This document shows positions 7,053 to 14,151 of a DNA stretch of 16,514 bases, piece after piece; within the stretch, counting starts at the first letter, position 1; every line of letters begins with the position of its first letter. Location: contig JACUTO010000019.1 of assembly GCA_014859755.1 (NCBI GenBank), positions 1-16,514 on the forward strand, read 5' to 3'. The position numbers and the translations under genes were made by a program. The notes beneath the pieces are model-generated. The model ran no database searches, was not told the DNA's origin, and saw nothing but the letters and a program-made list of their open reading frames with translations. The DNA is from Candidatus Bathyarchaeota archaeon. Lineage in GTDB: Archaea; Thermoproteota; Bathyarchaeia; Bathyarchaeales; Bathyarchaeaceae.

Positions 7053-7556
7053 CTATTTGGTTTCCTCCTTCTCCTTTTCTCTCTCTTTCTCTTCTTCTTC
7101 CTCTTCCACCTCTTCTTCCTCAAATTCTTCGAGTTCTTTCGCTATTCTTGGATTTAAAACATGAATTCCTCTTTTATCGGCTAAGGCTAAGATTTCAACT
7201 CTCTTTTTACCTCCAACCGTGCGAGCGATTCTGATTGCTTGAGTTTCGGGGTCTAGTCCGTTGAGGTCCTCTACTGTTTGAACCCGGGCTTCTTTGTATC
7301 CTGATGGATGAAGCCCCCTTATTTTCTTGGGACTACGATAACCCGCCTCGGGAGATGGAGGCCATCCCTTAACTTTTTTCCGCATTTTGCTATCTATTCC
7401 GCATGGTTTTCTCCAGTTCTCTTTCACTCGTTTGTATCGCCAGCTTTCTTGGCGCTTGAATTTAGGTTTCTTGTGCTTACTGAGTTGACGTTTCTTTATG
7501 GGTTTCTTTAGGGGTCCTTCTCCGGTGAATGGCTCCGCCTTTTTCTTGCTTTTCAT
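7053..7556 (-). CDS. rpl32e: 50S ribosomal protein L32e (eL32) with long acidic tail
   Basis: A 167-residue L32e of the archaeal large subunit. The core is marked by KFKRQESWRYKRVKENWRKP, GIDSKMRKKVKGWPPSPEAG, YRSPKKIRGLHPSGYKEA, and then KRVEILALADKRGIHVLNPR, all typical of the family. A basic N-terminal extension of about 30 residues precedes the core. The last 25 residues are almost only glutamate with some lysine, an acidic low-complexity tail. The ATG overlaps the rpl6 stop codon (ATGA). The tail is a departure from the usual compact L32e end and may be disordered on the ribosome surface. Confidence 0.94.
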   Translation of the reverse strand: MKSKKKAEPFTGEGPLKKPIKKRQLSKHKKPKFKRQESWRYKRVKENWRKPCGIDSKMRKKVKGWPPSPEAGYRSPKKIRGLHPSGYKEARVQTVEDLNGLDPETQAIRIARTVGGKKRVEILALADKRGIHVLNPRIAKELEEFEEEEVEEEEEEKEREKEKEETK

Positions 7557-8101
7557 TCTTCCATTCCCTCATGTCGCTCGTAAACGTAGATGCCGTCCAA
7601 AAACACTCGGGGGTCTTTTCTTTTAATCTTGGTTGCTCTTTCGATGTTTGCGGCGGTTTGGCTGACGTCTTCAATGTTGATTCCGTGTATAACTACGTCT
7701 TCCCCCTTCACCGCGACCTTGGTGTCTCCCATTATCTTTGCTATGCGTGGACTCCGCTCCCCGGTGAAGTTCTCTATCACCACCGTTTTTTCTTTAACCT
7801 TGACGGATATGGGGAAGTGGGAGAAAACGATTTTCAATTTGTAGGTGAATCCCTTCGTTACTCCTGTTATCATGTTCTGAATGTGGGAGCAAACGGTTCC
7901 TACGAGGGCGGCCTCCCTTTTGCGAGGCCAATTCGCCTGAGTTGTGATTGTCTTTTCTTCCAGATAAATGGATATGGCCGTGTGGGAAAAGTCTCTAGTT
8001 AATTCTCCTTTCTCACCTCTTACTGTGACGATTCTCCCATCTATCTTGACGTCCACGTCTTCAGGGATTTCAACAGTTTTCAGGGTTTCAATTACTCGCA
8101 T
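7553..8101 (-). CDS. rpl6: 50S ribosomal protein L6 (uL6)
   Basis: A 182-residue L6, which binds helix 97 of 23S rRNA near the factor-binding site. Two repeated L6 folds are expected. The N-terminal half shows IPEDVDVKIDGRIVTVRGEKG and later GTVCSHIQNMITGVTKGFTYKLK, a strong family signature. The second half has FPISVKVKEKTVVIENFTGE and DVVIHGINIEDVSQTAANIE, then the end KIKRKDPRVFLDGIYVYER, which is the archaeal/eukaryotic L9 pattern. The start is ATG behind an AGGAG at a spacing of eight bases. It lies 11 bp after rps8 and overlaps rpl32e. Confidence 0.96.
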   Translation of the reverse strand: MRVIETLKTVEIPEDVDVKIDGRIVTVRGEKGELTRDFSHTAISIYLEEKTITTQANWPRKREAALVGTVCSHIQNMITGVTKGFTYKLKIVFSHFPISVKVKEKTVVIENFTGERSPRIAKIMGDTKVAVKGEDVVIHGINIEDVSQTAANIERATKIKRKDPRVFLDGIYVYERHEGMEE

Positions 8102-8112
8102 TTTCGGTTCTC

Positions 8113-8505
8113 CTAATAGGCAAAGGCTAGGAGACGTCCACCAATTTTTCGTTCTTTAACCTCTCGATGGGACAAAACTCCTTGGGAAGTGGAAACCACT
8201 AGGACACCTATGTCCCTAGAGGGGAGGAAACGTTTCTCCCAGTTTTCAATTTCTTTAAGACTTACAGGAATGCGAGGCTTTATGGCGCCACATTTGTTAA
8301 CTCGTCCAAGGAGTTGCACCCTAAATTTTCCGGAACGCCCGTCATCAACGAATTCAAACTCCCCGATGTAACCGTTCAACTGCATGACTCTCAAAACGCG
8401 CCCTAAAAGCTTGGAGGCTGTGTTTATCACGCATTCACGCTTGCGTCGCATCTCGTTATTCATGATGGTTGTCAACCCATTTGCAAGAGTGTCCATCATT
8501 GGCAA
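8113..8505 (-). CDS. rps8: 30S ribosomal protein S8 (uS8)
   Basis: A 130-residue S8, a primary 16S rRNA-binding protein of the small subunit. The conserved start DTLANGLTTIMNNEMRRK, the middle VMQLNGYIGEFEFVDD, and the C-terminal DIGVLVVSTSQGVLSHREV match archaeal S8 (eukaryotic S15a). The start is TTG (8503-8505 in reverse), behind GGAGAGG at good spacing. Two methionines follow at residues 3 and 4 and are possible but less well-spaced starts. It is 15 bp from rps14 and 11 bp from rpl6 within the spc part of the cluster. Confidence 0.95.
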   Translation of the reverse strand: MPMMDTLANGLTTIMNNEMRRKRECVINTASKLLGRVLRVMQLNGYIGEFEFVDDGRSGKFRVQLLGRVNKCGAIKPRIPVSLKEIENWEKRFLPSRDIGVLVVSTSQGVLSHREVKERKIGGRLLAFAY

Positions 8506-8520
8506 CTTGTAACCTCTCCT

Positions 8521-8685
8521 TTACTCGTATTTTCTGAAACCTAATTCTTCGGCGATCTCCCTAAAGCACTGGCGGCACAAGTGAAGCCCGTATCGACGGA
8601 TTACCGAACCGTAGGATCCGCATCGTCTACAGGGTCGACTACCCTTACCGTATTTTCGCTCTTTTTTAGGCTTCTGTTTCACCAT
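8521..8685 (-). CDS. rps14: 30S ribosomal protein S14, zinc-binding type (uS14)
   Basis: A short gene of 54 residues, easy to miss by length filters. It begins ATG GTG AAA and reads MVKQKPKKERKYGKGSRPC, then RRCGSYGSVIRRYGLHLCRQ, then CFREIAEELGFRKYE. The two cysteine pairs C19/C22 and C37/C40 make the zinc-binding site of the archaeal/eukaryotic S29-type S14. A GGTGA lies upstream of the ATG. It is 16 bp after rpl5 and 15 bp before rps8, exactly where S14 sits in archaeal spc operons. The frame and neighbours leave little doubt. Confidence 0.95.
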   Translation of the reverse strand: MVKQKPKKERKYGKGSRPCRRCGSYGSVIRRYGLHLCRQCFREIAEELGFRKYE

Positions 8686-8701
8686 AGATGTCACCGTGCG
8701 T

Positions 8702-9241
8702 TTACACTATTTCAACTTCAAATTCGTCTTTAATAAGGAGCATCGCCTCCTCGGCTGTCAGTAAGTGATCTGGCCCGATCTTGGACTTGGCGCGATGTCT
8801 ACGCTTAACGCGGTATCCGGGTCTGCCGAGAGCAACTGAAACATCCATGCCGTATATGCCGAGTTCTGGTACGTATTTGGTGCCTGGGATTTCTATATGC
8901 TCCTTGATGCCGAAAGAAAAGTTGCCGTAACGATCAAAACTTTTCTTCGACAGTTTGTTGTCGACGGCACGGAAAGTCTTTTTGAGAAAATCTTTCGCTT
9001 TTTCCTTCCGAAGAGTTACGAGGCAAGCGATGGGTTCTCCCTTTCTAATGCCGAAGTCACGTATGGTTTGTTTGGCTTTTCTCTTGCAGGGCTGTTGATC
9101 CGTTAGTTGCTTGAGAATCGTCGCCGCCCTTTCAAGGGGCTCTCCAGATGCCCCAACGGAAATGTTAACCGTTACCTTTTCTATTCTGGGTTTAAGCATG
9201 GGGTTTTCGTTCCATTTCTTGCGGATTTCTTCTTCAGACAA
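8702..9241 (-). CDS. rpl5: 50S ribosomal protein L5 (uL5)
   Basis: A 179-residue L5 that binds 5S rRNA in the central protuberance. The conserved start NPMLKPRIEKVTVNISVG is followed by LTDQQPCKRKAKQTIRDFGI and RKGEPIACLVTLRKEKA, then the GNFSFGIKEHIEIPG motif and a basic KRRHRAKSKIG segment. The open frame extends further upstream into rps4e, but the real start is set as TTG at 9239-9241. This TTG stands one base after the rps4e stop and eight bases after a GAGGT. The upstream extension would be a serine-rich stretch overlapping rps4e, with no family resemblance. Confidence 0.93.
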   Translation of the reverse strand: MSEEEIRKKWNENPMLKPRIEKVTVNISVGASGEPLERAATILKQLTDQQPCKRKAKQTIRDFGIRKGEPIACLVTLRKEKAKDFLKKTFRAVDNKLSKKSFDRYGNFSFGIKEHIEIPGTKYVPELGIYGMDVSVALGRPGYRVKRRHRAKSKIGPDHLLTAEEAMLLIKDEFEVEIV

Positions 9242-9242
9242 G

Positions 9243-10001
9243 TTAATCGACCTCAGGTAGGGATATGGAAGGTTCGGTGTCGCCGAGGACGAAGATGAAA
9301 TTGAGGATTGTTTGGAACTGGTTTCCGTTTTTGTCCTCGATGGTAACAAGCAGTTCTCTACGTTTTTGGTCTGGTTTTTCTTCTATGGCGGTGATTTTGC
9401 CATACTTGCCTATGTTCTTCCCGCCAATAATTATCGCGGGCGCTCCTACAGTTAACTTCGTGTGTCCAAGGGGCTCTCGATCAGGGATACTTAGCTTTAT
9501 CGTACCGAGGGTTTGATAAACATCCTCTTCGGGTTTCTTAGGGTCATTCACCCGAATTAGCATACTTGTTCCGTCATGGAGATTGAGTTGTACGTGCCCG
9601 CCCTTTACAACGGTTTTGTCTTCGATCCGACAGAGTTTAAACTCCGTTTCATCAGGTTCGATTGGATGGAGAAAAAGTCCCTTTCCAGAGGGCAAGACTC
9701 GATAAACTTTTTCAGTGTCAGGTATGGAGATTACGTCCATCAAACCTACGGGAAAGCGTTCTTCCCGTTGAAACTTTCCGTTAACTTTTATTTTTTCTTG
9801 AGAAATTATCTTTTTGGCTTCCTTTCCTGTTTTTGCGAATTTAAGCATGTCGCGGACAATAAGTGCGAGGGGTATGCAACGAGAAAGTGGATGAGGACCA
9901 GGCTTGGGCTTAAGGGTCCAAACGGCTTCCTTTCGGTGAATGGGCCATATTTTCGGCGCTGGTTTTCGCTTTAGATGTTTCCTTTCACCTTTTCTCCCCA
10001 A
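9243..10001 (-). CDS. rps4e: 30S ribosomal protein S4e (eS4)
   Basis: A 252-residue small-subunit protein of archaea and eukaryotes. The family start GRKGERKHLKRKPAPKIWPI is clear, then RKEAVWTLKPKPGPHPLSRC, an S4-type RNA-binding domain around DMLKFAKTGKEAKKII and VNGKFQREERFPVGLMDVIS, the central S4e domain, and a KOW-type strand set near the end. The open frame could reach far upstream into rpl24, but I set the start at TTG 9999-10001 (in reverse). This TTG is one base after the rpl24 stop and eight bases after GGAGG, and it yields the conserved N-terminus. The first upstream ATG would add a lysine-rich stretch that belongs to rpl24 in another frame. Confidence 0.94.
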   Translation of the reverse strand: MGRKGERKHLKRKPAPKIWPIHRKEAVWTLKPKPGPHPLSRCIPLALIVRDMLKFAKTGKEAKKIISQEKIKVNGKFQREERFPVGLMDVISIPDTEKVYRVLPSGKGLFLHPIEPDETEFKLCRIEDKTVVKGGHVQLNLHDGTSMLIRVNDPKKPEEDVYQTLGTIKLSIPDREPLGHTKLTVGAPAIIIGGKNIGKYGKITAIEEKPDQKRRELLVTIEDKNGNQFQTILNFIFVLGDTEPSISLPEVD

Positions 10002-10002
10002 T

Positions 10003-10479
10003 TTATGTTCCTCCAGATTTTTTGGTGGTCTTGCGTGGTATTCTTTTCTTTTTTGCTTTTTTCTTTGGAGCTTCAGCTTCTTCTTCAACGATTTTTTCTT
10101 CTGGCATTTCGGCTTTCTCAACTGCGCCCTTTCGCTCTAGCACCTTTCTGCGCCATTTGTCGTCAAGATTGAGGCGGGTGATCATAACTTTTGACGGATG
10201 AATTGGGATCAGTGTCGTGGTTCCGTCCACCTTTTCCCGAGTCGCTCCATCAACGAATATTCTATATTTTTTTCGGTCAACTCGACTGACCTTTCCTTCA
10301 AACCCCTTGCGATCTCCCCTCATAATCTTGACAGTGTCGCCGGTTCTCACAGGAACCGAGTTGGTGTTACGTTTTTCTTTTAGCTTGGGCGAGAGAGGTG
10401 CGGAGAATCTTCTATATCGTTCGGTAAGGGGGGCCTGGTGCATTCTTTTTCTCTGTTTTCCAGGTTTGGTTGTTTTCAT
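10003..10479 (-). CDS. rpl24: 50S ribosomal protein L24 (uL24)
   Basis: A 158-residue L24 (eukaryotic L26). The conserved start MKTTKPGKQRKRMHQAPLTE leads into YRRFSAPLSPKLKEKRNTNS, then the KOW motif VRTGDTVKIMRGDRKGFEGK, and the region VDGTTTLIPIHPSKVMITRL. The last 35 residues are a low-complexity tail of glutamate, alanine, lysine and arginine, not part of the core fold. The start is ATG at 10477-10479, behind GCGAGGA, ten bases after the rpl14 stop. A TTG start six codons earlier would overlap rpl14 and adds nothing family-like. Confidence 0.94.
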   Translation of the reverse strand: MKTTKPGKQRKRMHQAPLTERYRRFSAPLSPKLKEKRNTNSVPVRTGDTVKIMRGDRKGFEGKVSRVDRKKYRIFVDGATREKVDGTTTLIPIHPSKVMITRLNLDDKWRRKVLERKGAVEKAEMPEEKIVEEEAEAPKKKAKKKRIPRKTTKKSGGT

Positions 10480-10489
10480 CTTTCCTCGC

Positions 10490-10930
10490 CTATACAATGA
10501 TGCTTGCGGCGCTGGCTATTCTGGGCCATCGTTCAGCCGCCTCCTTCGCAACGGGTCCCCGAACCTCTGAGCCTCGCATTTCACCTTCAGGGGTCATTAT
10601 GACGGCTGCATTGTCCTCGAATTGAACCCAGATTCCCTCAGCACGGCGATATGGTTTTCTCTGTCGAACCACGATGGCGTGAAAGATTTTTTTTCTCATG
10701 TCAGGCGTTCCTTTTCTAACCGAAACGACGATCATGTCTCCAACAGCAGCTGCCGGAACCCGTCTTAATCGTCCCTTGTATCCCATTACTTGAATTATCC
10801 TAAGTGCTCTAGCCCCTGTGTTGTCTGTGCATTTCACGATGGCACCAACAGGCAAGCCCCTAGAAATTTTCGGTCTCTGACCGAGTACTCCTCTGGCCAT
10901 GAAGGCGCGTGATCTAGCTCTTGCCGCCAC
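10490..10930 (-). CDS. rpl14: 50S ribosomal protein L14 (uL14)
   Basis: The large-subunit protein L14, near the subunit interface. Family features are RGLPVGAIVKCTDNTGARAL, IIQVMGYKGRLRRVPAAAVG, DMIVVSVRKGTPDMRKKIFH, AIVVRQRKPYRRAEGIWVQF and EDNAAVIMTPEGEMRGSEVR, all strongly conserved. The start is uncertain. I favour GTG at 10928-10930 (146 residues), because it has an AAGGA four bases upstream and the extra residues resemble the basic SRA..RGV start of some archaeal L14 proteins. It would overlap rps17 by 17 bases. An ATG at 10898-10900 (136 residues) avoids the overlap but lacks a ribosome binding site. A TTG at 10961-10963 is a third option. Confidence 0.93.
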   Translation of the reverse strand: MAARARSRAFMARGVLGQRPKISRGLPVGAIVKCTDNTGARALRIIQVMGYKGRLRRVPAAAVGDMIVVSVRKGTPDMRKKIFHAIVVRQRKPYRRAEGIWVQFEDNAAVIMTPEGEMRGSEVRGPVAKEAAERWPRIASAASIIV

Positions 10931-11252
10931 CCCGTCCTTCCTCCAATCTTTCAACGACGACAAATGAAACGGTTTTGCTTATGGGGCGACATTCCGCTAC
11001 CTTCACCCGATCGCCCGCTTTGACGTTTATGCAGGGAGGGTTATGGGCGGGTATGTGGCTGTGCCTCCGTTCGTAACGTTTGAATTTTGGCACGTAATTT
11101 AGATAGTCACGTCGAACGATGACTGTTTTGTCCATCTTGGCGCCAACGACAACTCCCTCCAGCGCGTGGCCTCTTGTTGAAAGGGCTCCGTGGAAGGGGC
11201 AGTTACGGTCGTTGCATGTTTTCCTCGGTTTTTTCGAAGAGAGAGTTGCCAT
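10914..11252 (-). CDS. rps17: 30S ribosomal protein S17 (uS17)
   Basis: A 112-residue S17 of the small subunit (eukaryotic S11). The archaeal pattern is plain: TCNDRNCPFHGALSTRGHAL, EGVVVGAKMDKTVIVRRDYL, NYVPKFKRYERRHSHIPAHN and PPCINVKAGDRVKVAECRPI, followed by SKTVSFVVVE. The start is ATG at 11250-11252, exactly abutting the rnp1 stop (TAGATG), with GGAGG nine bases upstream, one of the clearer ribosome binding sites in the cluster. The C-terminus ends in a glycine-rich tail that may overlap the rpl14 start. Confidence 0.95.
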   Translation of the reverse strand: MATLSSKKPRKTCNDRNCPFHGALSTRGHALEGVVVGAKMDKTVIVRRDYLNYVPKFKRYERRHSHIPAHNPPCINVKAGDRVKVAECRPISKTVSFVVVERLEEGRGGGKS

Positions 11253-11534
11253 CTACCACAGCCTCCTAATTCGTTTCTTGATTCGAGCTTCAGGTCGTCC
11301 GATGATGGCTTTTCCGTTTATCTCTACGATCGTTCCGTCCGGCGTGGTGAAATTAAAAACTGATGTGTTTTTGATGACAGTTTTTTTCTTGTTTTTGTGG
11401 AGTATTAAGATAGTGTTGCGGGTTTCGTCGAGCACTTTGCCTTCAATTCCCACGTAGCCGGGGTGGGAGCTCCTAACAACCTTTGCGTTGAGTCCAATGA
11501 GTTCTCGTTGAACTATGGCTGGCGTGGTCTTCAT
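11253..11534 (-). CDS. rnp1: Ribonuclease P protein component 1 (Rpp29/Pop4)
   Basis: A 93-residue protein of the RNase P holoenzyme, which trims the 5' leader of tRNA precursors. The Sm-like barrel of Pop4/Rpp29 is indicated by RELIGLNAKVVRSSHPGYVG followed by IEGKVLDETRNTILI, then TTPDGTIVEINGKAIIGRPE at the C-terminal half and a basic end RIKKRIRRLW. The length is normal for archaeal Rnp1. It sits between rpl29 and rps17, the standard archaeal place, and its ATG overlaps the rpl29 stop (ATGA). The eIF1/SUI1-like gene that lies before it in many euryarchaea is absent here. Confidence 0.93.
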   Translation of the reverse strand: MKTTPAIVQRELIGLNAKVVRSSHPGYVGIEGKVLDETRNTILILHKNKKKTVIKNTSVFNFTTPDGTIVEINGKAIIGRPEARIKKRIRRLW

Positions 11535-11749
11535 CGTTTCTTCTCCTTCGTTTGTCTTTCTTCGGTTTCAATGGTGAGAATGCGGGCGATCGTTTTGCGA
11601 AGTTCTCGTATCCGAGAGGGGTTGTCGACAGACCCACCTGCTTTAACCATCGTTCTCAATCTTGCTAGTTCTGTCCGTAGCTCGACTATCTTTTCTTTAC
11701 GTTCCTCAGAAGACATATCTCGAACGTCTTTTATCCTTAAGATCGGCAT
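11531..11749 (-). CDS. rpl29: 50S ribosomal protein L29 (uL29)
   Basis: A 72-residue two-helix protein at the polypeptide exit tunnel. The family layout is visible: RIKDVRDMSSEERKEKIVEL, RTELARLRTMVKAGGSVDNP, SRIRELRKTIARILTIETE. It starts with ATG one base after the rps3 stop and ends overlapping the rnp1 start, so translation is almost certainly coupled. It has the size expected for archaea. Confidence 0.94.
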   Translation of the reverse strand: MPILRIKDVRDMSSEERKEKIVELRTELARLRTMVKAGGSVDNPSRIRELRKTIARILTIETEERQTKEKKR

Positions 11750-11750
11750 G

Positions 11751-12419
11751 TTATTCCCCAGCCTCCCCTGCTTCTTCAGTCGTAACGGTGGCTGTCTCGG
11801 TTTCTTTTTCTTCTTCTACTATTTCTTCTTCAACTATCTGCACTTGATCAGGAAACTCTGCTTCAGGAGGCATTATTCGTACCTTTACTCCCAAAATGCC
11901 GGGTTTCAACTGGACGGAGACCTCCGCTTTTCTCGTGTATTTCCTTGGGGGTTCTCCGCTTTTGGGCATGTATCCTGCTCGAAATTTTTCGTATCGAGAT
12001 CTGTCCGATCGTAACTTTCCACTTATGATGATTTCTGCGCCTAGTGCTCCCGCTTCCATGATTTGGTTTAAGGCCCAGTATCCAGATCTCCTATAGTGGA
12101 CGCCTCGTTTCAAAGCTGAAGCGATTCGTGAGGCTACAACATAGGCGTTGAGTTCTGGAATTTCGATTTCAGCCACAGAAATCTGTGGGTTAGGAAGCTG
12201 GAATTTTTCTTCAAGTACTCTTGCGAGTTCCCTTATGGTTTCTCCTCCTCTTCCAATGACCAAGCCTGGGCGCATGGTGTATATCACTATGTGAGTCCCA
12301 AGCGGGGTTTTTGTGATGCTTACGCCTCCGTATCCTGCTCTTTCGAATTCGTTTCGCAAAAATTCGTCGATTTCTGCTTTTTTCACCGATTCTTCTATAA
12401 AGTGCTTGACTGCAGACAC
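11751..12419 (-). CDS. rps3: 30S ribosomal protein S3 (uS3) with acidic tail
   Basis: A 222-residue S3 at the mRNA entry site of the small subunit. The N-terminal KH domain is marked by MRPGLVIGRGGETIRELARV, whose GRGG is the nucleic-acid contact loop, and the C-terminal domain by ALGAEIIISGKLRSDRSRYE and KFRAGYMPKSGEPPRKYTRK. The start is GTG at 12417-12419 (in reverse), joined to the rpl22 stop (TAAGTG) and preceded by GAGGG. The last 30 residues are an acidic glutamate and threonine-rich tail beyond the conserved core. This and the acidic tails of L24 and L32e share low-complexity composition. Confidence 0.95.
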   Translation of the reverse strand: MSAVKHFIEESVKKAEIDEFLRNEFERAGYGGVSITKTPLGTHIVIYTMRPGLVIGRGGETIRELARVLEEKFQLPNPQISVAEIEIPELNAYVVASRIASALKRGVHYRRSGYWALNQIMEAGALGAEIIISGKLRSDRSRYEKFRAGYMPKSGEPPRKYTRKAEVSVQLKPGILGVKVRIMPPEAEFPDQVQIVEEEIVEEEKETETATVTTEEAGEAGE

Positions 12420-12890
12420 TTAGGTTCCCTCTATTTCTTCTAAGACAAGTTCTACGTGGCAAAGGGTTTCGAAGCGTGGTGATGATCGTCCGAAGGCTCG
12501 TTCAATGTATCTTTTTATCTTCATTCCTGGATAGGCTGACGCATGAATTATTCGAAGCCTTTCCACGGCGAGTCCCTTGTATTCAGCGTTTACTTCGGCG
12601 CTTTCTAGCACCTTCAAGATTTTTTGTGCAGCCTTGACTGGATATCTGCCAGCGCAGGCTTTTTCTATTCCATGGCGGTGGCCTACCTTCTTTTTGTGTC
12701 GACGGAAGGGAACAGGTTTCTTCTTTAAAATAACCTGTCGAAGATATTCCTTGGCTTGATCAAGCTTCATTCCTTTTATTGTCTTACACACTTCTCTTGC
12801 GTGTTTTGGGGATACTCTCAACTCGCGTCCGCTGGCTTTCACGGTTCTGTCCGGCTCTAGTTCGGTTATTGAGTATCCCCATTTTGGCAT
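12420..12890 (-). CDS. rpl22: 50S ribosomal protein L22 (uL22)
   Basis: A 156-residue L22 that lines the peptide exit tunnel. The archaeal start PKWGYSITELEPDRTVKASG is followed by REVCKTIKGMKLDQAKEYLR, the FRRHKKKVGHRHGIEKACAG segment, and the conserved C-terminal RIIHASAYPGMKIKRYIERA then FGRSSPRFETLCHVELVLEE. The ATG is the first gene of the visible cluster, about 40 bases after a TATA-like box. In most archaea it is preceded by rpl3, rpl4, rpl23, rpl2 and rps19; here the upstream gene is a sugar epimerase on the same strand. Confidence 0.95.
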   Translation of the reverse strand: MPKWGYSITELEPDRTVKASGRELRVSPKHAREVCKTIKGMKLDQAKEYLRQVILKKKPVPFRRHKKKVGHRHGIEKACAGRYPVKAAQKILKVLESAEVNAEYKGLAVERLRIIHASAYPGMKIKRYIERAFGRSSPRFETLCHVELVLEEIEGT

Positions 12891-12931
12891 TTTATTCGGT
12901 CCTGTTGTGCTGATTCAACTGGAGAATGCTC

Positions 12932-12939
12932 GTTTATAT
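12932..12939 (-). promoter_or_regulatory. TATA-box promoter for the ribosomal cluster (rpl22)
   Basis: The 84-bp gap between the epimerase and rpl22 contains ATATAAAC on the minus strand, about 42 bases before the rpl22 ATG. Transcription would start near 12910, with a leader of about 20 bases. There are further A/T-rich elements (TTTAAA) just upstream. It is the expected start of the long r-protein transcript. Confidence 0.55.
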
Positions 12940-12974
12940 GTTTTATGTCTTTAAATCTCTTTTAGGGGCAGGTG

Positions 12975-13949
12975 TTATCTCTCTTTTAAAATTGCTTTAA
13001 CAGCGAGCCTAACTGCTTGTTCACTGTTGTATTTCGGTTTCCATCCTGTTTTCATAAGCTTGTCTATTGAAAGAAGCATGATCTTCACGTCTCCCAGCCA
13101 GCCGCGACCTCCATCAACCCCACCCGTGAAAACAAATTTAACGTGTTGAAGATCCATCTCCTCTGCCACGATTTCGGAGATTTTTTTAACTTCAATTTGG
13201 TCAACTGAACCGACGTTATATACATCCGCTTTCTTTTTGTCAACTAAGAATCGGCTGGTTAGGTGGAGAGTTGCGTCGGTGAAGTCTTCGATGTGGAGGT
13301 AAGATTTTTTCTGGGTTCCGTCCCCAAGAATCTCAAGTCTTTTCGGGTCTGTTTCCAGTTTGTTAATAAAGTCGATGATGACGCCGTGGTTGGCTCTTGA
13401 ACCTACCACGTTGGCTACCCTCAAGATTAAGGTGCGTAATCCAAAAGTATGTGCGTAACTGGACGCAAGGGCTTCGCATCCAAGTTTTGAAGCGCCGTAA
13501 GTCGAAATAGGAATCGAAGGACCGTAATCCTCGGAAGTGGGAAGGATTTCTACTTCGCCGTAAACTGTGGAGGTGGAAAAGAAGACAAAGGTCTCCGCCG
13601 AAGGGCTCTTTCTCATAACCTCAAGGAGATTAAAAGTAGCCGCAAGGTTCTCCTGAAAATGTATGTATGGATCAGTTTCTCCGACGCGAACTTCAGGGTT
13701 GGCTGCCAAATGAAACACTAATTCAATGTCCTTAACCGCTTCTTCAACGTCGCTTGGTTTTTTTAAATCACCTTTGATAAACCTGAAACGTTCATTCTCC
13801 AACCAGCGTTGGAGATTCTTTAAACTTCCATTGCTCAAGTTGTCAAGGACGGTTACGTTCTGACCATCCATCATCAGGCGGTCCACTAGGTGGCTGCCAA
13901 TAAATCCCGCGCCGCCGGTAATCAAGATTTTAGATGGCTTGAAGCGCAT
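12975..13949 (-). CDS. NAD-dependent epimerase/dehydratase, GalE-like
   Basis: A 324-residue extended short-chain dehydrogenase, of the UDP-sugar epimerase family. The Rossmann glycine motif GGAGFIGS is at residues 12-19. The catalytic set is a serine/threonine in FSTSTVYG (about 125-131) and the Y151-x3-K155 pair in YGASK. HLAANPEVR follows the cofactor-binding strand, and NVVGSRANHGVIIDF resembles the sugar-binding part of GalE-type enzymes. It should interconvert UDP-sugars for glycan synthesis, but which sugar cannot be told from the sequence. I set the start at ATG 13947-13949; a TTG five codons earlier is possible. Same strand as the r-protein genes, 84 bp upstream of rpl22, with no function in common that I can see. 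Confidence 0.85.
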   Translation of the reverse strand: MRFKPSKILITGGAGFIGSHLVDRLMMDGQNVTVLDNLSNGSLKNLQRWLENERFRFIKGDLKKPSDVEEAVKDIELVFHLAANPEVRVGETDPYIHFQENLAATFNLLEVMRKSPSAETFVFFSTSTVYGEVEILPTSEDYGPSIPISTYGASKLGCEALASSYAHTFGLRTLILRVANVVGSRANHGVIIDFINKLETDPKRLEILGDGTQKKSYLHIEDFTDATLHLTSRFLVDKKKADVYNVGSVDQIEVKKISEIVAEEMDLQHVKFVFTGGVDGGRGWLGDVKIMLLSIDKLMKTGWKPKYNSEQAVRLAVKAILKER

Positions 13950-13993
13950 AGTTTTTTCTCTCAAAGCTTTAAGATGAAATGTTTTCTTGAGGA

Positions 13994-14003
13994 CCTTAAA
14001 TTT
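13994..14003 (-). promoter_or_regulatory. Possible TATA box for the epimerase
   Basis: AAATTTAAGG on the minus strand lies about 45 bases before the epimerase ATG, a distance that fits an archaeal promoter. The match to consensus is moderate. The 202-bp divergent gap (13950-14151) also carries a separate plus-strand candidate, and otherwise I see no gene in it. Confidence 0.35.
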
Positions 14004-14082
14004 TTTGGGTGCATTGACTTGGACTCAGCTTTTCCGGGTTCACGGTTGCTTTGGGGTTTAGGGGCTCTTCGTAGGGATACCT

Positions 14083-14089
14083 CTATATG
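14083..14089 (+). promoter_or_regulatory. Possible TATA box for the COG2187-like kinase gene
   Basis: CTATATG on the plus strand is about 63 bases before the ATG at 14152. The start of transcription would be near 14110, giving a leader of about 40 bases with AGAGG before the ATG. The match to the consensus is only partial. Confidence 0.3.
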
Positions 14090-14151
14090 GCTAATTGAAG
14101 CTTTATTCAGAACAGAAAGGTTGCCAAACGCCCTAAAAGAGGCAGACTCCG

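Noticed and set aside
7081..7140. Simple repeat / triplet expansion in the region encoding a glutamate run
   Set aside because: It is just the acidic tail of L32e in the correct frame; the codons are mixed GAA and GAG rather than a uniform repeat.
8702..9349. The longer version of rpl5 that begins inside rps4e
   Set aside because: The extra 36 residues are serine-rich and antagonise the conserved start. The TTG at 9241 has a GAGGT at good spacing just after the rps4e stop.
9243..10121. The longer version of rps4e that begins inside rpl24
   Set aside because: The added part is an out-of-frame reading of the lysine-rich tail of L24. The TTG at 10001 follows GGAGG and gives the conserved S4e start.
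10003..10497. A TTG start for rpl24 six codons earlier
   Set aside because: It would overlap rpl14, and the ATG at 10479 gives the conserved N-terminus and has a GAGGA before it.
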